A DNA stretch of 64,000 nucleotides from Fomitopsis serialis (taxonomy: Eukaryota; Basidiomycota; Agaricomycetes; Polyporales; Fomitopsidaceae): NCBI RefSeq assembly GCF_022376445.1, contig NW_025954983.1:124001-188000 (forward strand). The letters run 5' to 3'. The translations under genes and the position numbers were made by a program. Shown here piece after piece: positions 51,244-63,200 of the stretch. The notes under the pieces were generated by a model. The model was given only the letters and a program-made list of their open reading frames with translations. It searched no databases and was not told the origin of the DNA. Numbering within the stretch: the stretch's first letter is position 1; each line of letters starts with the position of its first letter.

Positions 51244-53828
51244 ATGGATGAGGAAACCGACATCGGCCTCGTCAGTCTCTCCGCGCCATCCGCTTCTGGG
51301 TCCCCGAGCCGACCTCCAGGTGTCTCCCGAGCAGTCTCGTCAGGAATGAAGTCTCCATCTTCGCCCAATTTGCTACCAATCCGTCCACAGCCTCCTATGA
51401 GACGAAATACAAATCCGCGGAAACTCTCCGTGTCTGTACAGTCGGCGAACTTGAGTCTAGAGAGTCTGTCGATGGATCCGATGAAGGTTGCCAGCTTACG
51501 CAGGTGGATTATGAGCTTGGCGATAGGTGAGTATGATGTGCCCTAATAGTATGCATAGTGACTCTGAAACCAAATAATTGAAGTCGACTTCGACCTGGAG
51601 GTCGGGCCCAAGATCAGTTGTATCTACCCGCCCCTCGACCTATCACCGTCCGAGGAAGTCAATATGTGAGTGCCCTCGGTACCGAACTATGAGATCGACG
51701 ATCCTCACACCGAGATGCCTGCAGAGCCTTCTCATCGTTTCCGGACTCACCTCAGTTTGAGCAAGGCTCCCAGACGCACTCGTTCCGGATACGCGTCCAT
51801 AACCCCTCCGAAGACAAGCTGCTCCGCCCCAGTCAACAGCGACCGCAGACAGAAGATGGCTTTCTTTACGGTTTCTCCCAGTTCACACAACGTAGGGACG
51901 CGAACTCAAAGCGTGGATACCAGCAGGTGCACACGATCTACTCTGACGCACGTCCTGCCTGACCATAGGTACAGCGATCCGTCGTAATCCTTACTCATCT
52001 AGCATACCCCGCGCTCTTCTATACCCTCGTTGAGAAGCTCGGTCCATCATTCCTCGCACACGGTGGCCCAATGCTCGAAGCGGCATGCCATAACATGGCT
52101 ACTTGGTATGTGGTCTAGTGGAATGACACCACGGAATTAACCATGGTCCTGCACGAAGAGAAGGTTAGACCCTTCGCCGGGAGCAACGCTGGAGCTAGGG
52201 TTCCTCGGCGGCGTGCTCATCGCAGAGCTTCCGGCCGGTGTCGATACCCAGCAGGCCCTTCCAAGTTCTGCGATTATCCGGAAGAACGCTCGTCGTGAAC
52301 CAGAGCACCAGGTTCGTGTGCCTTGGTATATGTGCTATTTACCATCAGGAGAACGTGTTTTGACGGGTGGTCCAGTTGTTGGTTTCTCTGCCTCCTCCAG
52401 AGCCTTCCGTGATATCCCTATTCGAGGCCTGCCTGCCGCAACTATGGTCTATATGGGAATGCCTTGTCTTATGCGAGCCGATCCTCATCTATGGACCTTC
52501 TCCTGCCATGACAAGCCAAGCAATATGGTGGCTGCGTGATGTGCTTCGACCCGTACGTTGACGCGTCACCGGTCCTTGGGGCCCAATCCCACTAACTACT
52601 CTCCAGATCCCCGTGGCAGGTGATTTCCGGCCGTTCTTCACAATTCACGACGCGGATCATGCGGCACTCGTCAACCCTCGACCACCATCAAGTGGACTAA
52701 TCCTAGGTGTGACAAACCCGTACTTCGATCGTGCGTGCAAGCACTGGCCACATGTGCTGAGCCTTGGGCGGACCTTTTCGTAGGTAGATCATATATATGG
52801 CACCAGCATTGATCTGACTTTCCGCGGAATAGCAATAAGTCGGACCCGAATGCACCTGCTGGTCCTGCTCCGGGATGGAGGACGAAACACAGCCGCTATG
52901 TCTCAAGGGATCAGACAGTGCTCCAGCAGCTCCAAGCTGCATGTTCAGGCTCGGAACAAGCAAGTATGTAGGCTTTTGTCCGTGTCAACTGGTCATTGAT
53001 GGAGGTCCGTGCAGAACGCGAGGCTTCCGCCCTCATGCGCCAACACTTCTCGTCGCGCACGGCTGCACTTCTTGTGCCCCTCCAGCGTTACCTTCAATCG
53101 CTGATCCCGCTCCCATCATCTTCTGCGTCCACAGGCTTCCCATCTGCAACCCCGTCCTCCACATTCCCCAGGTCCACATCTAGCTCCTGGTTCCCCAGGT
53201 CATCAGCATCCCCCGCGTTCCCAAAGTCGGCCGCGCCGAGCGCATATCCAAAGTCGTCCGCTTCCAATCTGTTCCCGCCAACACCGCTGCCCGGAACGTT
53301 CCCCAGTTCGTCCTCGTCCTCAGGGTTCCACACCCCGGACACGACGGGCGCAGACTCGCCGCGGGGCACGTCGTCCAGGTCAATCTCGCCTTCGCCGAAC
53401 CCCACACCCCCGACGGGCCCGAGCGTGGCGCGGACGGTCCCTCCCGCGCTGAACCTCCCGCCACGAGCCACCGACGACGCACTCGACTCGCCCGCCACGT
53501 CCGACGCCGCCCCTACCCCCGCCCTGCCCTCCGGTAACAGCGCGTACTACACGCCACTGAGCGCGGCCGCCAACGCCTACGCGCCACTCGGGACGAGCAG
53601 CCCCGCGTCCTCCGCGACGCTCACGCCCGCGACGCCGCGGCTCGCGCCGTTCAGCGAGAAGGCGTTCCTCGCGAACCTCAAGCCGCTCGTGCTGCCGTTC
53701 AAGAGCGGCGGGAAGGCGAAGGAGTTCTACACGCGCTGGATACGCAGCCCGCGTTCGGCGTGTGGATCGGGCGGCAGGAGGAGGCGGTGGAGAGGGTGCT
53801 CGGGGCGAGGGCCGCGGGCAACGCGTAG
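51244..53828 (+). CDS. DENN-domain protein, DENND6 family (Rab GEF)
   Basis: DENND6 proteins activate Rab GTPases in endosomal recycling (family knowledge). Start MDEETDIGLVSLSAPSASG. After a Ser/Pro-rich N-terminus, exons give VDFDLEVGPKISCIYPPLDL near 51584, FSSFPDSPQFEQGSQTHSF near 51733, EDGFLYGFSQFTQRRD near 51852, SVVILTHLAYPALFYTLVEK near 51977, LEAACHNMATW near 52075, LELGFLGGVLIAELPAG near 52192, LWSIWECLVLCEPILIYGPS near 52449, GDFRPFFTIHDADHAALVNP near 52621 and LILGVTNPYFDRACKHWPHV near 52701. This order matches DENND6. The C-terminal section holds a nine-residue repeat (53137-53325) and a disordered insert before APFSEKAFLANLKPLVLPF. A base is missing near 53750; repaired, the end is GVWIGRQEEAVERVLG and the stop is at 53826-53828. 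Confidence 0.9.
53137..53325 (+). repeat. Seven tandem nine-residue units in the DENND6 protein (27 bp each)
   Basis: Seven consecutive nine-residue blocks start with Phe/Tyr-Pro: FPSATPSST, FPRSTSSSW, FPRSSASPA, FPKSAAPSA, YPKSSASNL, FPPTPLPGT and FPSSSSSSG. The DNA is a degenerate 27-bp tandem array. It lies in a region that is probably disordered and is not part of the DENN core. Confidence 0.75.
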
Positions 53829-54047
53829 CCGCCGTGCCCTGGGGGCGCTGAGCATGCAGATGCAAGGACGTTAGGAATGGAGTTCTCTTCTTGAGCGTGC
53901 ATTATTCTCGTGCTGTAGTCTAGGTTGAGCGGCGTAGGACGCGGGCCGGTATATACAAGTCTGTCTAGATGCATGCATGTCGATATACCCTCTGCACATA
54001 GTCCCCTTTTCGTGATCGAGAACGAGAAAGACTACCCTGCGGCCAGG

Positions 54048-55232
54048 CTATCTCCGCTCTGCTGTCCTGAGCCCGGCGCCGCCCTCTCTCGCACCGGGCC
54101 GCGCACGCTCCTGCGCCTGCGTTGAAGACGAGGATCGCTTGCCCCAGCCGAGCCAGACGACCAGAACCTCCTTCGCGAAGATCTCGCCGAAGCCGAGCAT
54201 GACGCCGTTGATGAAGGGCAGGCCGATGTTCACCGCGAGGCTCGCGACGAGCGCGAGGACGCGCGTGCGCGGCGAGAGGGACGTGTCGAAGAGCGCCTGG
54301 GTCGTCGACGGTGCCTCGCGCGTGTGTTCGTGCGAGGGCTCGTGCGCGTGGTGGGGGTGCGCATGGTGGTGCGCGTGGCCGTGTGCGTGTGGTGGTAGTG
54401 GGTGCGGGAGGGATGAGGAGGGCGAGTGGGGGTCCGAGGGGAAGGAGAGCGAGGGGTAGGACGACGCGAGGGAGTCGGGGTCGGAGGAGTGGATGTCCTC
54501 CCACTTGTGCTCGACCTCGGGCGCGTCTGGCGGCGTCGAGAAGCGCGAGCGTGCCTGGGCGTGCGAGCCTGGGAGGATGGCCTGCTAGCACAGGCGAGAG
54601 AAGAGAAGGGCGTGCGCAGGACGGCGTTAGTTTAGGAATGGGTCAGACACTATTGGCCGCGCACCTCCAGTTCCTCCTTGGTCTTCCTCCCCTGCCCCTC
54701 GCCGCTCACGAGGTCGCGCGCATCAGCGACGCTCGGCTCCCCTCCTGCCTCCCCGCCAACACTCGCCGCCGTGCTCGTGCTCGCCGTAGTGTCCAGGACC
54801 ATGCTCGCGCTCGTGCTCCCTCCCACACTCTCCCATCCGTCGCTCCGCGCACTGCCCCGCGCCTTCCCCTCCTCCCTCTCCTTCTTCCGGATCTCCTCCC
54901 ACCGTGTGCGTTCCCGCTCGGCCTGCTCGCGCTGTTCGGCAGAGGCCCGGCGCCATTCTGCGACATGGGCATCGTACTCGGCCTTCCAGACCTCCTCAGT
55001 AGACTCGTGCTCCGGCACGGCGGGTGCAGGAGTGGGCCCAGACTCCTCCTGGGCTGGCTCTGGTGCGGAGGCAGGCTGCTCTGGTGCAGCGGACTGCTTA
55101 GGGAGAGGGACCGGCGTGAAGGCCGTCTGCAGCGCAGACTGTCGAGATGATACTGTCAGGCAAAAAACGCCAAGATCAAGAAAAACACACTTGGAGGAGG
55201 CTCTCCTCCTCTGCGTTGAGGGCGTCTGCCAT
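54048..55232 (-). CDS. TOM13/MIM1-like mitochondrial outer-membrane protein with long N-terminal extension
   Basis: Start MADALNAEEESLLQ at 55232, intron, then SALQTAFTPVPLPKQSAAP. A charged helical segment (EEVWKAEYDAHVAEWRRASA near 55000) suggests a coiled coil. After an intron near 54594-54656 come QAILPGSHAQARSRFSTPP and a His-rich run (HAHGHAHHHAHPHHAHEPSH near 54380-54320). The C-terminal core reads VLALVASLAVNIGLPFINGV followed by MLGFGEIFAKEVLVVWLGWG (about 54260-54140), a hydrophobic span with the LPF-NG-MLGFGE pattern of Mim1/TOM13, which helps insert alpha-helical and beta-barrel proteins into the mitochondrial outer membrane. Mim1 proteins are usually near 100 residues, so this one is about three times longer. 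The family call rests on the C-terminal motif only. Confidence 0.7.
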
Positions 55233-55564
55233 GGTGAACGGATTGAAGTACGGGACAAGCGTCAGCAGGAGGAAGAACGAAACCGACAGGGATGGCCGTC
55301 CGAGTCGGCTAACCCTAGCCTATGGGCAGCTGGGCCCGACTCACCAGCACGAGGCGAGCACGCCATTTGCCGGACACACAAGTCAGGCAGGTGCTCTCCG
55401 TCCGGCGCAGCGGCTCCTGCTAGCTGCGCGATCACTCAAGGAACAACACGCGCGCTGCTACAGTTCCTTTGAATCCCGTCCGAGATTATGCTGATTTACA
55501 CTTATTCCGCTTATTGTACACCGGGACGTATCAATCTTTACAGCTACGACGCAAGCACGCCCGT

Positions 55565-55937
55565 CTAGATTTTCTTGACAATGTTCATTTCCTGTCAATC
55601 AGGGGACGCGCGGTCAGACTTTCGCCAGCCATACACGCCGTTCACTCACCTGGTAGGTCGTGGACTTGCCCGTGTTGTCATTCTTGATGGTGTAACGGGT
55701 GGACTAAAAGCCGACATGCTTTCAGCTCTACGTCAAGGCGACCATTCACCTTGAAATACACTCACGCCGTCCTCAGCCTCGACCACACTTCCGATGACAC
55801 CAGTCGAGTGCGCAACGTTCTCGCCGCTGCCACCGATGGGGCGGTACTCGACCTTGTCTCCTTCCTGTGGTATTTTCGGTGAGCTACATGCACTCGTACC
55901 GTGGCGCTGTCGTTTGACTGACCTTGTAGTCAGCCAT
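55565..55937 (-). CDS. Small TUDOR-domain protein of the HVA1 family
   Basis: About 64 residues from four exons. MADYK at 55937 splices to EGDKVEYRPIGGSGENVAHS and TGVIGSVVEAEDG, then STRYTIKNDNTGKSTTYQ, then EMNIVKKI with TAG (CTA on the plus strand at 55565-55567). All junctions are clean GT-AG. The sequence matches the short SH3-like TUDOR fold known as the hypervirulence-associated protein domain, widespread in saprotrophic fungi; the name is historical and no such role is implied. A strong TATATAAAG promoter lies about 90 bases upstream. Function is not established. Confidence 0.8.
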
Positions 55938-56503
55938 GGCGATTAACAGAGAAGAAAGTGGTTGTATGCGCGAGATGAAGGTATGGGTGAAAGTTGTGAA
56001 ACTGCCTTCCGTGCTCCTCTACCCTTTATATACCGTCGCCGTCGCAGTGGGCGAGGATCGGGCACGATGTCGTCACAAGTCAACTTCAGTCGCGATGACG
56101 CTTGGGATTATGCGTCATGATCTACGTAGAGCGGTCAGACGAATGGCCCGCCATGGAGCGCAGCGCCGCCACTTCCCAGTAAGGAAGCTGCACTACCATT
56201 TTAGGGACGTTACATGACCGCGAAGAGTTCGAAGGCTGCCAGGCGCTGTCGATCCACTGTGCATGCCTAATCGTGGATCCCTCTCGTCTACCCGCTGTCA
56301 CCGCCGTGGGCCTTCTGTGACGCGTGACGTACTAGCGACGAGGCCGCAGAACCGAGCCTCGACGTCTCGTGCACGCGCAAGACAGAATATGACCGAACAC
56401 GTTCGTGTGAATCACCAGTGGATGGAGTCAGTCCATCCCGGCAACGGTGATTATAACTGGGCTAGAGTACTTGTGCATGCGAACGTATTGAACGTTGCAC
56501 CCA
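55938..56503. other. Intergenic: HVA1-domain gene promoter and 3' region of a phosphodiesterase gene
   Basis: No gene supported. It contains the TATA box at 56024-56032. The remainder shows only short open frames without motifs. Confidence 0.5.
56024..56032 (-). promoter_or_regulatory. TATA box of the HVA1-domain gene
   Basis: TATATAAAG on the minus strand, about 90 bases upstream of the ATG at 55937. It is the best match to a canonical TATA box in the window and suggests strong or inducible expression. Confidence 0.6.
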
Positions 56504-59500
56504 TTACGAACAGTTCTCAATCAATAGACTGACGCTGCCGCTACGGATGGAGCATATGGTCTGGTTCAAGCAGCTCCCGGTGCAGGCGGCACTCATGACA
56601 GAGCGTTTGGACGTCAGATTGGCGTACGTCTGTAGGCATGTCAGATAAGAGCACGAGGAGGAATGGTGTGGCTGGCCGCACCTCCACCAGAGTTGAGTTT
56701 GCTTCCATAGCTATGGTGCAGAGGTACAGTCTGGGTGAGCAAGAGTAGGCGTCACACCTAGCGGCACTGACCTTCCGTGACACGATGCCACCAAGTGGCA
56801 TTCAAAGGGTCGTTAGAGCCCCACCCCGGGACAGCAGCGCCGTAGGTATCCCTGGCGCTATATTCGAACTGGAATTCCGGCCCAAGACCTGCCTGCTCAT
56901 CAAGCCCAGAAAAGCTGCTCACGTCGGCATACCACCTGTCGGGGAATCTGAGCAGGCTATTCACACAGCCAGCGGGCGCGTACGGACGTGTATGAGTCGA
57001 GCACTTCGAATGTCTGCGGTTAGAACGGCGTTAGCAGTCTGGAGCCCCCGCGACAGTATGGCCACTTCGGCGCACCCCGGAATCAACCTCGTACACGCGG
57101 AATCCGGCGTTGAGGCCGGTCAAAGGCGTAACAGACGGGCCCAGCTAGTCATGGCAGAGTGTCAGAACACCGCTAATCAGGAACCGCACGATCGGCGCAC
57201 CCATGCAGCTACCAGTGCGTTCTCGACATTCATATCCGTCCCGTTGTTCGAGTAGTAAAGCTAGGACACGTCATCACCTCACCAGACCGCACGGAAGCAC
57301 TCATGGAACTATACGCACGCTTATCGCATCCTTGTGGGTGTGACCAAAGAAGATACCTGATATCCCACACATCGTCAGCCGAAATCTTGTGGGATAAGGT
57401 TGCACTCGGACCTGCAATTACATGCGGAGAGAAACGATCGACTCTGCGCAACGGCATTGAGTAACGACAACGGGAGGCGCAAAAGTGCACGCTCACATCT
57501 GGTAGACTGGGAACACGTCCAGGACATCAGGGATCGGGTCTCACACAACAGCATGGCAGAGACATACACAGATTGGTTGGGTTGGCCAGCGGATCCGACG
57601 TATTGTGGCCACTGGGGACGTGGCCTAGTATCCAAACTACAGCACCGTCAGACTCACCGTCTCGCACTGAGCCGAGCGTTGTAAAGCTTACCGCGATCAC
57701 CGGAATCCTCAGCATCTTGCAACTCGTCGGTGAGGAAACGGAGCATGCCCGAGTTATCGGAGGACGTTAAGTTGATGTAGTTGTACGCGTTTTTGCTAAA
57801 CCGAAGCTGTACCATTAGTCTCTGAGCAGTGTTCAGCCTTCGGAGAACACGTACACGTGCCCTGCAGCAAGCATTCTCTGGGTCAGTTGAGTCCCACACA
57901 GACCAGGCGGTCAATCAAGGCGCACAGAATTCGGTGTTGAGTGTGATCATCCGCAGGCCGTTCTGGCGTTGCACGGAATACGCGGCATAGTGTGTCCGAG
58001 CCTGCTGTGCGCTGTCTGGGCCGATCCACTCTTCGAGCTCCCACAAGGCTGCGAGGTGGTCGTAATTCCTGGAAGCAACGACTCAGATGCGAATAACGGC
58101 GTGAGTCGATGGGACCCGCATTACCAATCGAATTGTCCCTTGAGTGCGCCTCCCATGCTGTAAGGAGAGCTCATGTCCCTTTTTCGCAGCGAACGTCAGT
58201 TAAGATCCGGTGGCCTACGATAATTCTGACGGACGTCATGTAGGTATCATGATTTCCCAGGACCGCATAGACAGGACCCGTGTTGAGCATGCGCTTGATG
58301 AGGTCGTACACCACGGTCTATTCTCAGGCTCCAAGGTCAGTGGCCCGGGTGCGATGCAGGCGAAATTACACCTGTCTTACCTCTGCATAGAGTTCGTACT
58401 CCCTGGGTGGATCAGTAGGATGTTTCCCATCTTACGACAAACTACATACCTAGACATCTCATTGTCCGCGTCATGAGCAAGTAGATCACCAGTATAGAGC
58501 GTCCAGTCAAAGGGGGAATCTTCAGTTCCCGCTAGGACCGAGATAGCCTGGAGCGTCGCGGTGATGAGTGAGAATGGAGAGTCGCTGACATGACCGTGAC
58601 ACTGGCAGTTAGCAGTATCCCAGAGAGACGTCCTGAGCAGGTCTCACCACAAGTATGAACCGAACCAAGGAGCCGGAATGCTGGATGCGTTGGACGCAGC
58701 CACGCCACCAGCACGGCAACATAATCCATTCGTGCAGTTCGCTTCAGCGCCGACCATGTAACCTACCCGCCCGGACGTAAGGTGAGGCATACAGGTAATG
58801 TACATTCTAACACTTACGTGGATCGATGTGCAGGTCGGAAAGGTGCAGGATCTTCAACCGCTCGCCGGTAGCTTGTCTGGGGGCTGGGAGCGGGTCCGGT
58901 TTGGGTTTCGCAAACCAGTCAGTCAAATTGAGCGGGCTCGTCGGCGGGATAGGACACAATCCCGCATAATACGCGCATAATGCCTGACCGTCATAGCCAC
59001 CGACGTCCCCGAATGCAACTACCTGAGTGAACGTCGCACCGAGACTGTACTGCCCATATTCGGAGCCACAGTCAGCACTCGCGCTGAGGGCCTCGCACAC
59101 TCGCACTGCGAGACCAGGGCCCTCGTCCGGTGCGGAGAGCGCGACCATCTTCGCTACCGCGAGAGCGGCCTGACAGCGTGAGCATGTGTTATTTCCGAAG
59201 ACGGGGTTCGTTGCAAGTGCGAGTATCTGCTGTAGTGCCGCATCCGCAATCTGTGAAGACGACGCTGTCGGTGGCAACTCATGCACTTCCGAAGTGTCGT
59301 TCTGAATATGCTCTGATGTCAGAACCATCGCACGAAAGTCGTACAATGCTGAGTACCTTCGGAATGGTCTCCGGGTTCGTCAGCCAGTACGGGTAGACTT
59401 CATGCTGGCAAATGAATTCAAGTGTGGGCATCAATAGGAACCTTCGAACAGATGACAGAACACACCGTCACTGGATCGGAGATAATAGGCTGCGGTTGAG

Positions 59501-59644
59501 CCGTAGTCGCCGTGGGGTCATTGTAGTACGATTGATAGAGCGACGTCGGGAAGGCAGCTGGAACTGTGAACGCAGAAGGAGGCCCAGTGTATTACTTTGT
59601 GCGGCCACGATGGTGATCCAAAGTGGGAGTCCCCCGAGACGCAT
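56504..59644 (-). CDS. Acid sphingomyelinase-like secreted phosphodiesterase, paralogue B
   Basis: Predicted secreted phosphodiesterase that would cleave sphingomyelin-like lipids using two metal ions. Start MRLGGLPLWITIVAAQ at 59644 (signal peptide). Then FPTSLYQSYYNDPTATTAQP, HEVYPYWLTNPETIPK, and a saposin B domain with paired cysteines (NNTCSRCQAALAVAKMVALS near 59185, CEALSASADCGSEYG, CAYYAGLCP). The metallophosphatase domain has HLSDLHIDP near 58830 and YAVLGNHDTYMTS near 58250. The C-terminal part includes GPEFQFEYSARDTYG near 56865 and a final Cys-rich segment CTGSCLNQTICSIRSGS, ending LLIENCS at 56504. One base is missing near the signal-peptide exon (about 59580). It closely resembles the neighbouring paralogue. 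Confidence 0.9.
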
Positions 59645-60295
59645 GTCCGCGAAATAGCAGGACGGGACACAAGGAAAGGAAGAGGGAACTCGGACTGAGT
59701 GGGGCTTTCATATGTGCTTCGCTTCCGAGTCGAACCCTACTATTAGAGCGCACCTGACCGCTCCTCACCGGTGATACGCGTCGGTTAAGGCTTCCAAGGA
59801 AATTGTGTGAACCCGGCAAGTCACCTATACCGAGAGAAGCGCGTCCTAAGTACATCGTTGTACTGCTATCACACTGTGCCAGTGGTATGAAACTCAATAC
59901 CGGCCGAAGCAAGAGTGGTCTTACATCATCGTTTCACCGATCCCGGGCGGCGCGTATCGGCAGCGAACATTGTCGTCCAACGTTCAACGTCGAACGTCGA
60001 GCTCCTGATATCTCACTGTGGAAGTGGACACACCTAGTATTTGAGGCAACTCGAGACTCCCCTGCGAGTGAACAACGCAATCTTGATGCACCGGGATGCG
60101 GTGAGTAGTGCTCAGAACCCAGTAACCTTGACAAACAATTGACGACGTCTCGAGCTGGAACTGTTGGTAGAGTCGCAGTAATCTTGTACGCTGGAGCTCA
60201 CGACGGAAGCCGTCAATTGAACAAGTGTCTAATGCATAGTATCTCCGCGTCACGATGGGCCTGTGAATACTATAACTAGCACCTGAAAGGCGCAC
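59645..60295. other. Intergenic between the two tandem phosphodiesterase genes
   Basis: Promoter of paralogue B and 3' region of paralogue A. The part just upstream of each ATG looks similar in the two genes (a GCGCTC-containing block near 59740 and near 63560), which suggests the duplicated unit included upstream DNA. A small AACGTTCAACGTCGAACGTCG repeat lies near 59980. Confidence 0.45.
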
Positions 60296-63200
60296 TTACG
60301 AACACTTATCGATGAGAATGCTTGCGCTGCCGCTACGGATGGCGCATATGGTCTCGTTGACACAGGTCCCCGTGCAGGCCGGAGTCATGACGGAATTCTT
60401 GGTCCCCAGGTGAGTATACGTCTGGAAGCATATCAACAACAGCTGAAAGATATATATTTCGGCTGGACACACCTCCACCAGGCTGGAATTGGCTTCCATA
60501 GCTACCATGCAGAAGCAATCTCTGGTAAGTAACTCAAGGAGTGGTGTTAGGATGGGCCAAGCACCGCTGACCTTCCGTGACTCGATGCCACCAGGTGGCA
60601 TTCAGAGGGTCGTTCGGGCTCCAGTTAGCGACAGCAGCGCCGTAGGTGTCCCTGGCACTGTATTCGAACTGGAATTCCGGCCCAAGACTTGCTTGCCCAT
60701 CAAGGCCAGGAAAGCTGCTCACGTCGGCATACCACCTATTGAAAAAACGTGAGCAGAATTTTCGCGGATGGCCAGTCTGAGTGAATGCGAACGTGTATGA
60801 ATCAAGTACTTCGAATGTCTACAATTGTTTTGTCAGCGTTCCATGAGATATACGTTTGGAGTGCGGGTTTGAACACACCCCGGCGTCAACCTCGTAAACA
60901 CGGAAACCAGCATTGAAGTCGGTCAAGGGCGTGACCGAGGGACCCAGCTATTTCAGTCGATCAGAACATTGTCATGCAGAACACTGCATGCTTGGCATAC
61001 CCATGCGACTGCCAGCGCGTTCCCAGCGGTAGTTTCGGTCCCGTTGTTCGAGTAGAAGATCTAAAAGGCAGCGTTGTCTTCTTGTATTACACAAGCTAAT
61101 CGAATCAATAGCACGCACGTTCAGCTCATCCATGTGGGTATGACCAAAAAAGATGCCTAGATAAGGGTCGTTGAGTCGACAACGTTCGTGACAAGCTACA
61201 CGCATACCTGCGATGACATGCGGAGAGAACCTATCGACACTACACGGCAACACCTCAGGTTGGGATTGAACACCGGCAGTGGTCGAGATGACTCACATCT
61301 GGTAAACTGACGAAACATTGAAGGTGTCAGGTCTCACAAAAAACAGCACATGCAACCGCTTACGTACATAGGTTGGTAGGGTTGGATATCGGATCCGCCT
61401 TGGTGTAACCACTGGGAACGTGGCCCAATATCCAGGCTGCATAGCATCAGATGTCTGCTCCCCAAATCAACGACTCTCGACCTTACCCCTATCACGGCAT
61501 CTTCAGCAGCTTGCAGCTCGTCAGTGAGGAAACGGAGCATCCCGGAGTTATCAGAGGACGACAGGTTGATGTAGTTGTATGCATTCTGACTGTATGATCA
61601 AGGCGAGATGAGTGCTTCGCTGGAACGACCCAGCTTTGAATGGACGTACGTGTACCCTGTGACAGGCATTCACCCGGTCAGCCGGATAGTGCACAGACGC
61701 GGCCAAGCGAATAGTAAAGACGTACAGAATTCAGTGTTCAGAGTGATGATCCGTAGTCCATCCTGGCGTTGTACAGAATACGCGGCATAGTGTGTCCGGG
61801 CCTGTTGCGCGGTTTCCGGGCCAATCCACCCTTCGAGTTCCCACAAAGCTGCGAGGTGCCGTAATCCCTAGAATAGAGGCACGGTCAGTATACCACGGTA
61901 TGAGACAGTGTGACCTGAATCAGACTGATGTACCAGTTGAACTGTCCATCGAGTCCGCCACCGATGTTGTACGGAGAGCTCATGGCACTATGGAATGGAA
62001 AACATCAGTCAGCTACAACACTGAGACGGAGATGCCGACGAACGTCATGTAAGTTCATGGTTACCAAGGACTGCGTAAACAGGACCGGTGTTGAGCATGC
62101 GCTTCATCAGGTCGTATACTACAGTCTGTTCGTTCTATTTCAGTGTTGGTTCTGTGGTAGGATCGTGTCTCCCTGACCTCAGTGTAAAGCGTATACTCTC
62201 TGTCGCAGTCAACACCATGCTTTCGGATTATGACGCGCCGTCACATACCTAGACAGCTCGTTGAACGCGTCGTGCGAAGCAGGTCGCCGGTGTAGATCGT
62301 CCAATTGAATGACGAGTCCTCCGTTCCCGTCAACACGGGAATGGACTGAAACGTTGCCGCCACGAGCGAGAACGGAGAGTCGCTGAACCGATAATTATGA
62401 GCAACGTCGCATTGAGAAGAGACGGCTTGGGCGAGTCTGACCATAAGAATGACCCAAACCACGGAGCCGGGATACTAGACGCGTTAGATGCAGCCACAGT
62501 ACCAGCGCGACAGCAAAGTCCAGTAGTGCAGTTCGCTTCAGATCCGACCATGTAGCCTAGACGTGCAGGCGTTCAGGTGCGGCATGCAACACATACGTAC
62601 ATCGCTGGACTCACGGGGATCGATGTGGAGGTCGGATAGGTGCAGTACCTTCAATCGCTCACCAGTTGCTTGTCGAACTGCTGGTAGCGGGTCGGGCTTC
62701 GGTTTCGCGAACCACGAGGTCAAGTCCAGTGGGCTCGTCGCCGGGATGGGACATAATCCCGCATAATACGCGCATATTGCCTGCCCATCGTACCCGCCAA
62801 CGTCGGCGAATGCGGCTACCTGAGTGATGGTCGCGCCGAGCGTATATTGTCCATACTCGGAGCCACAGTCTGTGCTCGCGCCCAAGGCCTCGCACAGGCG
62901 CACAGCCAGCCCAGGGCCTTCGGCCGGTGCTGACAGAGCGACCATCTTCGCTATCGTTAGAGCGGCTTGACAGCGTGAACATGTGTTGGTTCCAAAGACT
63001 GGGTTTGATACAATCGCAAGAATCTGCTGTAGTGCCGCATCCGCAATCTGTGAAGGCGATACTGCCTCAGGGAGCTCATGTGGTTCCCAAGTATCGTTCT
63101 GGAAGCTGCTATCAGAGAATGGCAGGATGGGTGCCGTGTATCGACCCCGTACCTGTGGAATGGTCTCTGGGTTTGTCAACCAATATGGATAGACTTCATG

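Noticed and set aside
54311..55150. A 279-codon plus-strand open frame opposite the MIM1-like gene
   Set aside because: Its Arg/Gly-rich, then Leu/Pro-rich, composition is what antisense reading of GC-rich coding DNA gives; the minus strand has clean introns and a recognisable core.
59700..59760. GGTTCGACTC on the minus strand, like a tRNA B-box
   Set aside because: The flanking bases do not pair as a T stem and no other tRNA arms are present; it is upstream of paralogue B.
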